Shown here in pieces: positions 34,501 through 43,111 of a stretch of 64,000 nucleotides of DNA. The DNA is from Verrucomicrobiota bacterium (lineage in GTDB: Bacteria > Verrucomicrobiota > Verrucomicrobiia > Limisphaerales > PALSA-1396): contig JACQFP010000046.1 of the NCBI GenBank assembly GCA_016200005.1, positions 1 through 64,000 on the forward strand. The letters run 5' to 3'. The notes under the pieces are model-generated. The model saw only the letters and a program-made list of their open reading frames with translations, did not search any database and had not been told where the DNA came from. Within the stretch, counting starts at the first letter, position 1, and every line of letters starts with the position of its first letter. The position numbers and the translations under genes are program-made.

Positions 34501-36639
34501 AGTTTGCTGGCCGTGCGTCAAATGAACGCGGAAGTTCTGCCATCGGTTGTCAAAATTCTCGGCTCGTCCAGTTCGCCGGCGCTGCAACGCCGGGTCATTG
34601 AATCGCTCGGCGCCACTGCTGATCCGTCGGTTGGCTCATTGCTCGTCGAGGCTTATCCGAAACTGGCGACCGCGGAGCAGGATGCCGTGTTCGGCCAGTT
34701 GATCAAACGCGCCGATTGGTCGGTGGCGCTGGTCGAAGCACTGAAGAAAGGGGAAATCAATCTTGCCACGCTTGGCCCGGCAGCCATTCACCGGTTGCGG
34801 ACGCATAGCGACAATGCGGTAGCGCAACGTGCCAACGCCGTCATTGACGAATTGCGCGGGCCAGAAGTGAAAGAGAAGAATGAACTCATCGCGAAATTCA
34901 CGCCGCTGGTTGAGAAGCCCGGCAATGTCGAGAACGGCCACAAACTGTTCACGCAAAACTGCGCGACCTGTCACAAGTTCAATGGCGAAGGCAAAGACGT
35001 CGCGCCCGATCTGACGGGGATGGGTGCTCACGGTGCGGCGGAGTTGCTTGTCCACGTGCTCGATCCAAATCGCGTGGTCGAGCCGACGTTCATTTCTTAC
35101 AGCGTCGAGACGAAGGACGGCGAATCGTTCGACGGCATCATTGCGCGCGAGAACAAGACAGCCGTGATGCTCCGTAACGCCAGCGGCGACGTGGAAGTCA
35201 AGACCACCGACATCAAATCGCGCCGCAACACCGGGCTCTCGCTCATGCCGAACGGATTCGAGGCGCTGGGCGGTGACGGGTTGCGCGACCTGCTTGGTTA
35301 CATCTGCGCTGGTGAATCGAAATATCGCTTGCTCGATCTCAAGCCCGCGTTCACCGCCGACAGCCGGAAAGGCATTTACATCACGCAGGAAAGCCTGGCC
35401 GAAACGCTGGAGTTCAGAAAATTTGGATTGATCAAGGTCGGCGATGTTCCGTTTGAGATCGTCAACCCGGCCAAAACCACGACCGGCAATAACGTCATCG
35501 TTCTCAAAGGCGGCAGTGGTTTCGCCAAGACGCTGGCCCAGAAAGTTGAAATTTCGAATGTCGGCCTCAAAGCGAGCAAGTTGCATTTTCTCGGCGGCGT
35601 CGGTGGCTGGGCGTGGCCGTGTTGTGGCGACAGCAAGAATGAGAATGTTCCAGTTGCCAAAGTTGAAGTTCAATATGCCGATGGCCAGAGGGAGGAGATC
35701 ATTTTGAAAAACGGTGTGGAGTTCGTGGATTATATCAACGCGAGCTACGAAGTGCCGGGCTCCAAGCTGGTGCCCGACCTCGTAACGCACGGCCAGGTGC
35801 GGTGGTTTACGAAGCCGCTGCAGCATCCGGCTATCATCCAGAAAATCACGCTGGAAAGTTTTGACAACATTGTCGCGCCGACGTTTGTGGGAATTACGGC
35901 GGAAGTGAGCGATGCAGCCCCCGACGTGAGGAGGGGGAAAACGTCGGAGTCTGCGGTTGAACCCACCCGCCTCGTCACCTCGGCGGCTACGAGCGGAAAT
36001 AACATTCGCGTCCTCCTCGTGGGCGGGGGGAGTTCGCACGATTTTGGCAAATGGTTTAATCAAGCCGACACCGCCACGTTGGCTGCGAACGGAAGCACGT
36101 CGGTTAACTACACGGAACAAATTCCGACGGTTTTATCCATGCTCAAAGACCTGGATGTACTTTACCTAAGCAACAATCAACCGATGGCCGATCCCGCGCT
36201 GCGAAAAGGAATCTTCGACTTTGCCGACTCAGGGAAAGGCCTGCTGCTGGTTCATCCGGCGCTTTGGTACAATTGGAACGATTGGCCGGAGTACAACCGC
36301 GTGCTGGTTGGCGGTGGCGCGCGAGGCCACGATAAGTATGGCGAGTTCGAGGTGACGGTGACTGAACCTGATCATGCACTGATGGCGGGGGTGCCGAAGA
36401 ATTTCAAAATCGCCGACGAACTTTACAACTTCATTCCAGACGAGCAGGGGACGCCCATTCAAGTTCTGGCGACGGGCACAAGCCCGATCTCGGGCAAAAC
36501 TTTTCCTGTCGTTTGGATTACAAAGCATTCCAAGGCGCGCATTGTTTGCATCACACTTGGCCACGATGGCAAGGCGCACGAACATCCCACTTACAAAGCT
36601 CTTCTAAAGAACAGCCTGAAGTGGGCGGCGGGAAGGTAA
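31519..36639 (+). CDS. ThuA-PVC dehydrogenase-HEAT-cytochrome c-ThuA fusion
   Basis: The ATG at 31519 has a good signal peptide (ALALLLSLLSLPAQPGKP) and gives 1706 residues; upstream in-frame codons overlap the phosphatase gene. A ThuA-like glutamine-amidotransferase-fold domain spans about 20-255 (IFIRAGEKTHGPAG, VAALHDSVCG). The PVC dehydrogenase propeller runs about 280-675 and HEAT repeats about 685-1110. A heme site CATCH is at 1148-1152 with VAPDLTGMG, and a beta-sandwich region follows at about 1280-1465. A second ThuA-like domain closes the protein at 1495-1706 (RVLLVGGGSSHDF, LLLVHPALWYN). ThuA is linked to trehalose utilisation; periplasmic sugar oxidation is the likely context. The linker before the second ThuA contains a palindromic repeat. 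Confidence 0.9.
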   Translation: MKQKSAFALALLLSLLSLPAQPGKPLRIFIRAGEKTHGPAGNGQHDGPLFLKEWKAMLNQRGATCDGAIGFPTAEQLENTDVLLMYSAEGGTIKPEDRANLDKFLKRGGGVAALHDSVCGNDPQWFKTIIGGAWEHGHSKWFEGDISFYYLDQEHPITDGCSNFDFDDEVYWDLHLMPEAKILAASWSPDKRNTKSGRPFPHIYDVIPQMWTYEKDNYRAFVCIPGHNYKSFGLPHFRAVILRGIAWAGKRDVNSLCNQEELASLRYPEGGPTAPEKAAAKLEVHPDFTIKLVAAEPLINKPIALDWDAAGRLWVAETPEYPNGRRGIKPDQSAAAWKDHGGLYDTPGRQERPAHDRISILRDTNGDGRMDKKDVFYEGLELVTGFVFYRDGVIVSQAPDILWLRDTNGDGKADKVEKLYTGLGTFDTHAVINNLRWGYDGWIYATHGYSGSDHVRNGVGDKDLGRINSGVVRFKPDGSAFEQYCSKGGNTWGLDFGWDNELFFTQPTSGDLLMNVVLPESVLARGKVGNTTSFKVVKKSPKSFPLMKSENLAYVQIDFVGSFTAAAGCAIYDGGTWPDEWRYSYFTTEPTINIVHHEVVTPEGVSYTANKTREAEFIGSHDLWFRPIETRIGLDGALYILDFYNQAVIHNDTRGPKHNNVNAAVRPDRDHYFGRIWRVDHKLAKTISVPRLDKQAIGQLIGSLAHPNRSVRGTAARLLREKGVGEKLVAFKGMTKASSQGPHAQIAALNTLGVLGKLDAEQLIAAMNDNDPMVRKNALQIAAENSTRFVDASKLTLSIFGHLKDPDHRTRLAAITALAAFPVTYEIAQKLIGIYPELEDPWSQSAVVAAAFKSPVEFIDAAMAVTNPDAIKSLVVELSRQVAAKQDAELAAQLVLLMANKPPSADALKASVFETLVKGLKAETVPAWTSELQKAFQSLLASGNPTVPGAALPLVARWDRNGALAGDVKSLVAKLTSQLNDSGQPDEQRAQVVTSLLAVRQMNAEVLPSVVKILGSSSSPALQRRVIESLGATADPSVGSLLVEAYPKLATAEQDAVFGQLIKRADWSVALVEALKKGEINLATLGPAAIHRLRTHSDNAVAQRANAVIDELRGPEVKEKNELIAKFTPLVEKPGNVENGHKLFTQNCATCHKFNGEGKDVAPDLTGMGAHGAAELLVHVLDPNRVVEPTFISYSVETKDGESFDGIIARENKTAVMLRNASGDVEVKTTDIKSRRNTGLSLMPNGFEALGGDGLRDLLGYICAGESKYRLLDLKPAFTADSRKGIYITQESLAETLEFRKFGLIKVGDVPFEIVNPAKTTTGNNVIVLKGGSGFAKTLAQKVEISNVGLKASKLHFLGGVGGWAWPCCGDSKNENVPVAKVEVQYADGQREEIILKNGVEFVDYINASYEVPGSKLVPDLVTHGQVRWFTKPLQHPAIIQKITLESFDNIVAPTFVGITAEVSDAAPDVRRGKTSESAVEPTRLVTSAATSGNNIRVLLVGGGSSHDFGKWFNQADTATLAANGSTSVNYTEQIPTVLSMLKDLDVLYLSNNQPMADPALRKGIFDFADSGKGLLLVHPALWYNWNDWPEYNRVLVGGGARGHDKYGEFEVTVTEPDHALMAGVPKNFKIADELYNFIPDEQGTPIQVLATGTSPISGKTFPVVWITKHSKARIVCITLGHDGKAHEHPTYKALLKNSLKWAAGR
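35914..35989. repeat. In-frame palindromic repeat in a linker
   Basis: cagcccccgacgt and acgtcggagtctg pair at 11 of 13 positions around a GA-rich loop, directly followed by cacccgcctcgtcacctcgg-type sequence. The coding result is a charged, low-complexity linker (PDVRRGKTSESAVEP) between the sandwich domain and the second ThuA domain. The composition differs from the flanking coding sequence, as expected of a repeat element that inserted without breaking the frame. Confidence 0.5.
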
Positions 36640-36712
36640 CCATTAACAAATAACTCTCCTGCGTCCCGCCGGCAGAGGCCAAAGAAAACAAAGGGAGATT
36701 TGAAATTCCAGC

Positions 36713-37603
36713 TTAGCGTTTAACGCTTGTTCGTTCCCAGAGCCAGTTGAAATCCTGCCTTCCCAAAGCGTCGAACCCCGGTCCGCCAGAATAAGCGCGA
36801 TTTGGAATCTGCTTGATGGTGGGGAAATTGATCCAGCCACCGCGCCATTTGTGGATTTCAGAATGGCCGTCGGCGAATGAAATGCCGCAGGCGCCGTCGT
36901 GGTAGGTGGCGGGCGAGTCGCCCCAACCACCCGAGTTCCCGGATGTGTTAAGATAAAAACCATCGTTGATGCTGTTAGGGTGCTCGTCCAGCATCACGAA
37001 GATTTTCACCGGTTGAGGAATGAGGGCGACTTTACGGAACTGGCGATAACCGCTATCGAAAGTGTTGACGGTGGCTTGTTGATCGGCAGCCGAGGGTGAG
37101 AACGGCCCCATGTAAGCATTCATCGACAGACTCCGCGTGCGTTCCTTCCAACCGGCCGCCCTCTGGCTCGGATCGAGGAAATGATCTGCCGGACATTTGT
37201 AAATGCCGAGGTTTCGGGAACTGTACGGAGCGATCAGGCCGTTCTTGATCAGATCGGTATTGGTAACCGATTGATCCAGGCTCCAACTCATATTGTTGTT
37301 GACCCAATTGCGATAAGTCTTGCCGGCGATCTCGGCAGCGGTTTCGCTGACGCCGAAGTTGTTGACGCATTTGTCGTTGTTGTCGTCGGCGTAGAGCAGC
37401 CAGGCGAGCATCAATTGTTTGCCGTTGCTCATGCACAAGGTGGCTTGCGCCTTGATCTTGGCCTTGCCGAGCGCAGGCAACAACAAGCCAGCTAGAATGG
37501 CAATGATGGCAATGACGACGAGCAGTTCAATCAAAGTAAATCCGTGCCGCTTGGCTGCGACGCAGTAATTTTCCGTGGCAGCAGTTCTTGAGTGTTCTTT
37601 CAT
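36713..37603 (-). CDS. Pseudopilin-type protein with [12 protein letters not shown] motif
   Basis: The ATG at 37603 gives 296 residues. The type IV pilin-like N-terminus [20 protein letters not shown] follows a basic leader and has the cleavage glycine, the phenylalanine and the glutamate at position +5. The rest is a globular domain ending with the [13 protein letters not shown] box and an FNWLWERTS tail. Hundreds of such single-pilin-domain proteins occur per genome in Planctomycetes and Verrucomicrobia. They are probably exported by a type II or IV-related machine and are not pili. It is divergent from the SGNH hydrolase. A longer frame to 37789 lacks support. Confidence 0.88.
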   Translation of the reverse strand: MKEHSRTAATENYCVAAKRHGFTLIELLVVIAIIAILAGLLLPALGKAKIKAQATLCMSNGKQLMLAWLLYADDNNDKCVNNFGVSETAAEIAGKTYRNWVNNNMSWSLDQSVTNTDLIKNGLIAPYSSRNLGIYKCPADHFLDPSQRAAGWKERTRSLSMNAYMGPFSPSAADQQATVNTFDSGYRQFRKVALIPQPVKIFVMLDEHPNSINDGFYLNTSGNSGGWGDSPATYHDGACGISFADGHSEIHKWRGGWINFPTIKQIPNRAYSGGPGFDALGRQDFNWLWERTSVKR

Positions 37604-37783
37604 AACGTTCGGCTGGATGCTTTTCCTTCCGTCCGGCACACAACCGGAGTCCAGCATCTGCCTGAGCGTAGTACGGTGATCAGACCCGGTCAACTGTGCG
37701 TCTGACTGCACAGGTTCAGGGTGCGCCTGGACCAACATGCAAGACTTGACGGTGCCAAGGAAAAACCAAACACTTTCCGCACT

Positions 37784-39079
37784 ATGCAACCAACACGACT
37801 GTTCATCCTATTCGTCACGGCATTTTCTCTCGCCGCCAACGCCCAGTTCCTTGAGCAGAAACCCAACGATCCGTATTTCGCGAAATTCAACCCTAGGTCC
37901 GGGCCGCAACCATCGCGTCGCGTGCTACAACTGGGAGATCGCCTTGCGATCTGCGGCGATTCCATCACGGAGCAGAAAATGTATTCACGGATCATGGAAA
38001 CCTACCTGACCGTTTGCGAGCCAGATTTGGCTGTTACCGTCCGCCAATACGGCTGGGGTGGTGAGACGATGCCGGGCTTTCTGGCGCGCATGACGAATGA
38101 TTGTTTGCGTTTCAGACCAACCATCGCCACGACTTGTTATGGCATGAACGATCACGGCTACCGTGCTTACGCCCCGGAGATCGGCCAGCGCTATCGCGAA
38201 GCTTCCCTTGCCGTCGTTCGCGCGCTCAAACACGCGGGCGCGAGGGTGGTACTCGGTTCGCCGGGTTGCGTCGGACCAAAGGTGCCATGGGCCAAGGGGT
38301 CAGCGGAGGAGTTGAATTTGAACCTGGCTGAACTGCGCAACATCGACATTGAAATCGCGATTGCTGAGAAGATCGGGTTTGCCGATGTCTTTTGGCCGAT
38401 GTTCAAGACTGAATTTGCCGCGCACAAAAAATACGGGCCGGATTATTTGATCGCGGGCAAGGATGCCGTCCATCCCAATTGGGCTGGTCATCTTGTCATG
38501 GCTTACGCGTTCCTGAAAGCGTTCGGTCTGAATGGCGACATCGGCACCATCACGGTTAAACTCGATGTTGACAGGGCAAGCGTCTCGCGCGGGCACGAAC
38601 TCCTGGCGTTCAACAATGGCGTGGCTCAGATCAAGAGCCGTCGCTATCCGTTTTGCGCCGCCGGTGGCGACTTGTCGAAAGATGACAACATCCGTTCCGC
38701 CATGACGTTGATTCCATTCAATCAGGATCTGAACCGGTTTACTCTGGTGGCGAAAGGAGGCATGGCGAAGAACTACAAGGTGACCTGGGGCGAAGAAACC
38801 AAATCGTATTCCGCCGAGCAATTGGAAAAGGGTGTAAACCTGGCCGATGACTTCCCGATAAACCCGTTCTCCGAAGCGTTCGCCAAAGTGGATGCTGCTG
38901 TGGCTGCCAAGCAAGCCTACGAAACGAAGCAAATCAAGCAATTGTTTCACGGCGAGGAGGGCAGGGCGGACATGGCGGCAACGGTGGCGTTGACGGAGAA
39001 AGCTCGCGCTCCTTTGGCCGCTGCTATTCGGATCAACTTCGTGCCCGTGAACCACACGATCAAGATCGTTGCCGAGTGA
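37784..39079 (+). CDS. Secreted SGNH/GDSL-family hydrolase
   Basis: The ATG at 37784 gives 431 residues with a signal peptide ([15 protein letters not shown]). The block I motif CGDSIT places the nucleophile at Ser60. GGETMPG and YGMNDHG supply the oxyanion-hole Gly and Asn, and Asp227/His230 in DAVHPNW complete the triad. The extra 150-residue C-terminal part (LGFNGDIGT-like to the end) has a beta-rich look. Substrates of such enzymes in this phylum include acetylated polysaccharides; here that is inference. It starts 181 bases from the divergent pseudopilin gene and ends before a palindromic repeat. Confidence 0.88.
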   Translation: MQPTRLFILFVTAFSLAANAQFLEQKPNDPYFAKFNPRSGPQPSRRVLQLGDRLAICGDSITEQKMYSRIMETYLTVCEPDLAVTVRQYGWGGETMPGFLARMTNDCLRFRPTIATTCYGMNDHGYRAYAPEIGQRYREASLAVVRALKHAGARVVLGSPGCVGPKVPWAKGSAEELNLNLAELRNIDIEIAIAEKIGFADVFWPMFKTEFAAHKKYGPDYLIAGKDAVHPNWAGHLVMAYAFLKAFGLNGDIGTITVKLDVDRASVSRGHELLAFNNGVAQIKSRRYPFCAAGGDLSKDDNIRSAMTLIPFNQDLNRFTLVAKGGMAKNYKVTWGEETKSYSAEQLEKGVNLADDFPINPFSEAFAKVDAAVAAKQAYETKQIKQLFHGEEGRADMAATVALTEKARAPLAAAIRINFVPVNHTIKIVAE

Positions 39080-39116
39080 TTACCAATCGCGGGTAAACAT
39101 CGGTGGAAGAAAGACG

Positions 39117-39180
39117 ACCCCTCACCCGGAATTCGTTCTCCCTCTCCCCATCCGATGGGGAGAGGGATGGGGTGAGGGGT
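39117..39180. repeat. Inverted repeat between convergent genes, probably a bidirectional terminator
   Basis: acccctcaccc at the left pairs with ggggtgaggggt at the right, and within it tctccctctcccc pairs with ggggagagggatgg. The stems enclose a short atccgat loop. It lies exactly between the convergent stops of the SGNH hydrolase (39079) and the FtsX permease (39218). A related, longer version is at 13058-13188. The T-run is weak, so termination is only likely. Confidence 0.7.
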
Positions 39181-39217
39181 GTTCGACTCATTTTACCAAC
39201 TATCACGGGCAATTACT

Positions 39218-40582
39218 CTATTCGTACCGCAGCGCCTGAATGGGATCGAGCTTCGCGGCTTTGAAGGCAGGGAACAAACCGGCGATGATTCCGACGCCCG
39301 CGCTGAAGAGCATCGCAATAATCATGACATCCGGCGTGATGACCGGGGCGTTTTGCGACGGTGCCATCAAGGTCACAAAGTCCACGACGTTGTAGGAAGC
39401 GACCAATCCGAGCAAAGCACCCACCACGGCTATCACCACCGCCTCCACGAGGATTTGCAGGAAGATGGCGGTGCCCGTCGCGCCCACCGCTTTGCAGATG
39501 CCGATTTCCCGGATGCGTTCGTTGATGCTGGCCAGCATGATGTTCATGATGCCGATGCCGCCCACCAACAGGCTGATTCCCGCGATGATGCCGCCGCTCC
39601 ATCGCGCCTTGTGAATCTGCGCGTTGATGTTTTCGATCTGATTTTCCTGCGTGCGAAAACTGAAATCCTCGATCCCTTTGTGCGTGACGAGGAGTACGTT
39701 GCGCACCTGTTGCAAGGCCGGCTCCAACAAGTCCAGACTGGCGACCTTCATATCGATGTCCGTCAAGCGTGGATCGGGAATGCTGGTGCTGCCGGTGGCG
39801 GAACGAAATTTGATCCACATCGTGTTGAGCGGAATATAAATCGTGTAATTCTTGGAATAAAACGCCCAACCACCGCGCCCGCCGCCCCAACCGCGTTTGC
39901 GCGCCGGGCCGGAACGTTTTTCCTCCGCCCGGACTTTCTTCGACAGTTCGCGCTCCTTCCTTTCCTGTTCCCCTTCATAATGAGTAAACATGCCGACAAT
40001 CGTGAACGGTTGACCATTGATGTTGATGATTTCGCCGATGGGCACGATTTCCTGCCCGGTTTTTTCCGGTGAGCCGAACAATTCGTCGCGGATGCCGGTG
40101 CCGATCACGCATACGCTGTTGGCATTCTCCTCGTCAATCTCGTTGAAGAAGCGGCCGTGCTCCACCGTGTGCAGATTCATGTCGAGCACCGCCGGCCAGA
40201 CGCCGACGCATTCGGAGGGATTGACCATTTTGTCGCTATGCGTGAGCGTGACATTGTCTTGCAACGCCATTTCCGGCGAGATCAGACGGAGGAGCGGCGC
40301 GCTTTTGCGCAACGCCTGCACATCCGTCATCGTGCGTCCGGACGCCTGGTCGGCCAGATGTTCCTGGTAAGCGGGCACCGGCTGTTGATCCAGCAGCACC
40401 TTGTCCGCGCCTCCCATGGCGATCATGGTTTCCTTCATGCCCCGCTCCATTCCCTTGACGACCGCCGCCATGGCGACGAGGCTCGCCACGCCCAGGATGA
40501 TGCCCTGCATCGTCAGCAGGGAGCGAAACTTGTGCGCCCAGACTTCCTTGAACCCGATCACAATGGTGTTCAGAAGATTCAC
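39218..40582 (-). CDS. MacB-type ABC transporter permease (FtsX fold), copy 1
   Basis: A 454-residue permease: one membrane helix near 20-40, a periplasmic MacB_PCD domain (about 45-270), and three helices in the FtsX domain at the end. Family landmarks are EVWAHKFRSLLTMQGIILGV, the segment IIAGISLLVGGIGIMNIMLA and the closing FPAFKAAKLDPIQALRYE. It is a close paralogue of the permease at 41729-43111; both share RGWGG-WAF-LNTMWIKFR. It is the last gene of the MFP-ATPase-permease run, but is cut off from it by the Rhs remnant. Macrolide-, toxin- or envelope-stress-related export is possible; the cargo is unknown. Confidence 0.9.
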   Translation of the reverse strand: MNLLNTIVIGFKEVWAHKFRSLLTMQGIILGVASLVAMAAVVKGMERGMKETMIAMGGADKVLLDQQPVPAYQEHLADQASGRTMTDVQALRKSAPLLRLISPEMALQDNVTLTHSDKMVNPSECVGVWPAVLDMNLHTVEHGRFFNEIDEENANSVCVIGTGIRDELFGSPEKTGQEIVPIGEIININGQPFTIVGMFTHYEGEQERKERELSKKVRAEEKRSGPARKRGWGGGRGGWAFYSKNYTIYIPLNTMWIKFRSATGSTSIPDPRLTDIDMKVASLDLLEPALQQVRNVLLVTHKGIEDFSFRTQENQIENINAQIHKARWSGGIIAGISLLVGGIGIMNIMLASINERIREIGICKAVGATGTAIFLQILVEAVVIAVVGALLGLVASYNVVDFVTLMAPSQNAPVITPDVMIIAMLFSAGVGIIAGLFPAFKAAKLDPIQALRYE

Positions 40583-40857
40583 AATCTGAGCTTACCAGCG
40601 GAATTGACTCCGTGCCAAACAGATTCTATGCAAAGCACGGCACTCTCTTCTCAACGCGCCGACTTCTTTAAAAAAGGTTCGGCGCGGACAAAGAGTAATC
40701 GAGGCGGCGCCCCTTGTGCCGATTCAGTATTTCGTAAAGAGGTTAATCTCCCGATACAAGGATTTCTCGATTGACAAGGATTGTTGCGGGGAGATGCTCG
40801 CGTGCATGGCAATGAAATGATCACAGCGGGTTACACCGCCAACAGTGTGCGCCTTAG
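40583..40857. other. Gap between permease copy 1 and the Rhs remnant
   Basis: No gene is supported in this 275-base gap. Bases from about 40620 do not match Rhs coding sequence in any frame I can follow, and no insertion-sequence end or target duplication is obvious. A ttgaca-like string near 40770 may be chance. Confidence 0.4.
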
Positions 40858-41487
40858 ATGAGAAAGGAAAATAATGCAAAGTGCGGGACTGACCCCTTTA
40901 CGGTCACGAACAAGTGGAAGAGCGAGTTTACGTATGACGGCAAAATGCGGAGACGGATTCGCAAGGAGTACACCTGGAATGGTAGCTGGGTGCAAACCAA
41001 TGAAGTTCGTTATATCTACCAAGGCAACGTTGTCATTCAGGAGCGCGATGCCAGCAATCTGCCGACGGTGAGCTACACCCTCGGACGCCGTCTGCGGGGC
41101 GGCAGTAGCGGCTTGCTGGCGCGCACCGATCACGGAACACAACTCACCGCTTACTATTATGCCGATGGAAATGGAAATATTACCGTCTTGGTCAACGCGC
41201 AACAACTCATAGTCGCGAAATATCTTTATGATTCTTTCGGGAACATTCTCTCCATGGCTGGGCCGCTGGCGGATGCCAACCTCTATCGCTTTAGCTCCAA
41301 AGAATGTCATCCGAGCTCCGGGCTGATTTACTTTGGACGCCGCTTTTACGATCCGAACTTGCAACGGTGGATCAACCGCGACCCCATCGCGGAAAAGGGC
41401 GGTGCCAATCTTTACGCCTACGTGGGCAACAATCCCATCAAAGTGAGCGGCAACCAACAGCAAGGCAAATGCCTCCTGTTTCAATAA
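40858..41487 (+). pseudogene. Rhs-family core remnant
   Basis: The frame starts at 40858 without a visible Shine-Dalgarno and reads WKSEFTYDGKMRRRIRKEY, then the RHS core: AYYYADGNGNITVLVN, YDSFGNILSMAGPLADANLYRF, SGLIYFGRRFYDPNLQRWI, NRDPIAEKGGANLYAYVGNNPI. That last box normally marks the border to a variable toxin domain; here only 15 residues follow before a stop. The N-terminal thousand-plus residues of an Rhs protein and a toxin are both absent. It lies on the opposite strand between two paralogous permeases, so it is read as a stranded fragment. Confidence 0.8.
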
Positions 41488-41728
41488 CGATTCCAGACGA
41501 GCTTCTTGGAGTTCGCGGCCTTGCAACGCGGCAGGTGCGCCATCTCATGTATTCATCCGAACGCCCCAAGACACGGGCCACCCACATCCAGTCCTGTCCA
41601 GGTCAACCACGGAAACTCCATCGCGGGCTCTTTCACCGTGGAGCTTCCGGCCAACCGAGTTAGAGGCGCGACTACATCCGGTTCTGTAAACAATTTATCC
41701 CGCAAGCTCAGTTTGTCTGTCAATTACT

Positions 41729-43111
41729 CTATTCATATCTCAGGGCCACAATCGGATTGAGTCTGGCGGCTTTGAAGGCGGGAAACAAACCGGCGAGGAT
41801 GCCGATGCAAACGCTGAAGCTGAACGCCACCGTCATGGCTGTGACCGTGATGACGGGATCGTTGCCCGAAGGCGAAAACGAACTCATTGATCGCACCAGC
41901 CCATACGAAGTCATCAGTCCAACCAGTCCGCCCACCACTGCGATTACCACACTCTCAATGAGGATTTGAATGAAAACGTCGCTTGTGCCGGCGCCCACCG
42001 CCTTGCGAATGCCGATTTCGCGAATGCGCCCGGAAATACTGGCCAGCATGATGTTCATGATGCCAATCCCGCCCACCAATAAACTGATGCCGGCGATGAT
42101 GCCGCCACTCATCCGGGCGTTGTGGATGAAGATGTTGATGTTCTCCGCCCACTCCTCCTGGGTGCGAAAGGAAAAATCTTCGATGCCCTTATGCGTGCTC
42201 ATCAGCACATTGCGGATTTGTTGCAGCGCGGGGTTCATTTGTTCGACCTCGGCGATTTTCACATCCAAGCCGGACAAGCGCGGATCGGATGGACTGACCA
42301 TGGCGCCCCAACCCCCCTGGGCGGCACCGCCGCCGGCGCGGAATTTGATCCACATCGTGTTGAGCGGAATGAAGACCGTGGCGTTCTTGAGTCGGAAGGC
42401 CCAATTCCGGTTGTTGCCGCCCCAACCACGGCTGCGCACGACACTGGTCTTGTTGGTCTGCGTTTTTTGGGCGGCCAGTTCGCGTTCCTTCCGATCCTGT
42501 TCGCTCTCGTAATGTTGAAACATGCCGATGATCGTGAGCGCCTGGCCGTTGAGGTTGATGGTTTCGCCCAGTGGAATGATTTCGTGGCCAACCTGTTCCG
42601 GTGAACCAAACAGTTCATCGCGCACGTCCGTGCCGATGACACAGACGCTGCGCGCCATCTCGTCATCAATTTCATTGAACATGCGACCGTGTTCGACAAC
42701 GTGTTCGTACATCTCCAGCGCCACCGGCCAGACGCCGGTGCAATTCCACGGACGATACGTCTTCGTGTTCGCCGAAACGGTCGCGCCGTATAACCGCATT
42801 TCGGGAGAAACGCGCGCCGCCAGCGGGGCGCTGGACTGCAAGGCATAAACGTCGTTGATGGTCACGCCCACGGCCTGGTCCAGCAAGTGCCGTTGATAGA
42901 TGGGAACTTTCTGTGGCTCGACCCGGATTTTTTGCAGCCCGCCAATGGCGACCAACGCCTCCTTCGCGCCATTCTCCATGCCTTTGATCATGGCCGACAT
43001 GGCGACCAGGCTCGAGACGCCGAGAATGATCCCCAACATCGTCAACAACGAGCGGAATTTGTGCGCCCAGATTTCCTTGAACCCGATGACAATGGCGTTC
43101 CAAAAATTCAT
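41729..43111 (-). CDS. MacB-type ABC transporter permease (FtsX fold), copy 2
   Basis: A 460-residue permease with the same architecture as copy 1: an N-terminal helix after EIWAHKFRSLLTMLGIILGV, a periplasmic domain with a Gln/Asn-rich loop (ESEQDRKERELAAQ), and a C-terminal three-helix FtsX domain including IIAGISLLVGGIGIMNIMLA. The start overlaps the ATPase stop by four bases (ATGA), so this is the copy whose translation is coupled to the ATPase. With the membrane fusion protein it forms a tripartite-like exporter; an outer-membrane channel is not in the window. Confidence 0.92.
   Translation of the reverse strand: MNFWNAIVIGFKEIWAHKFRSLLTMLGIILGVSSLVAMSAMIKGMENGAKEALVAIGGLQKIRVEPQKVPIYQRHLLDQAVGVTINDVYALQSSAPLAARVSPEMRLYGATVSANTKTYRPWNCTGVWPVALEMYEHVVEHGRMFNEIDDEMARSVCVIGTDVRDELFGSPEQVGHEIIPLGETINLNGQALTIIGMFQHYESEQDRKERELAAQKTQTNKTSVVRSRGWGGNNRNWAFRLKNATVFIPLNTMWIKFRAGGGAAQGGWGAMVSPSDPRLSGLDVKIAEVEQMNPALQQIRNVLMSTHKGIEDFSFRTQEEWAENINIFIHNARMSGGIIAGISLLVGGIGIMNIMLASISGRIREIGIRKAVGAGTSDVFIQILIESVVIAVVGGLVGLMTSYGLVRSMSSFSPSGNDPVITVTAMTVAFSFSVCIGILAGLFPAFKAARLNPIVALRYE

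Noticed and set aside
34636-36120. 494-codon open frame antisense to the ThuA-dehydrogenase fusion
   Set aside because: Same reason: the sense strand encodes recognisable HEAT, cytochrome and ThuA parts; the antisense translation is featureless.
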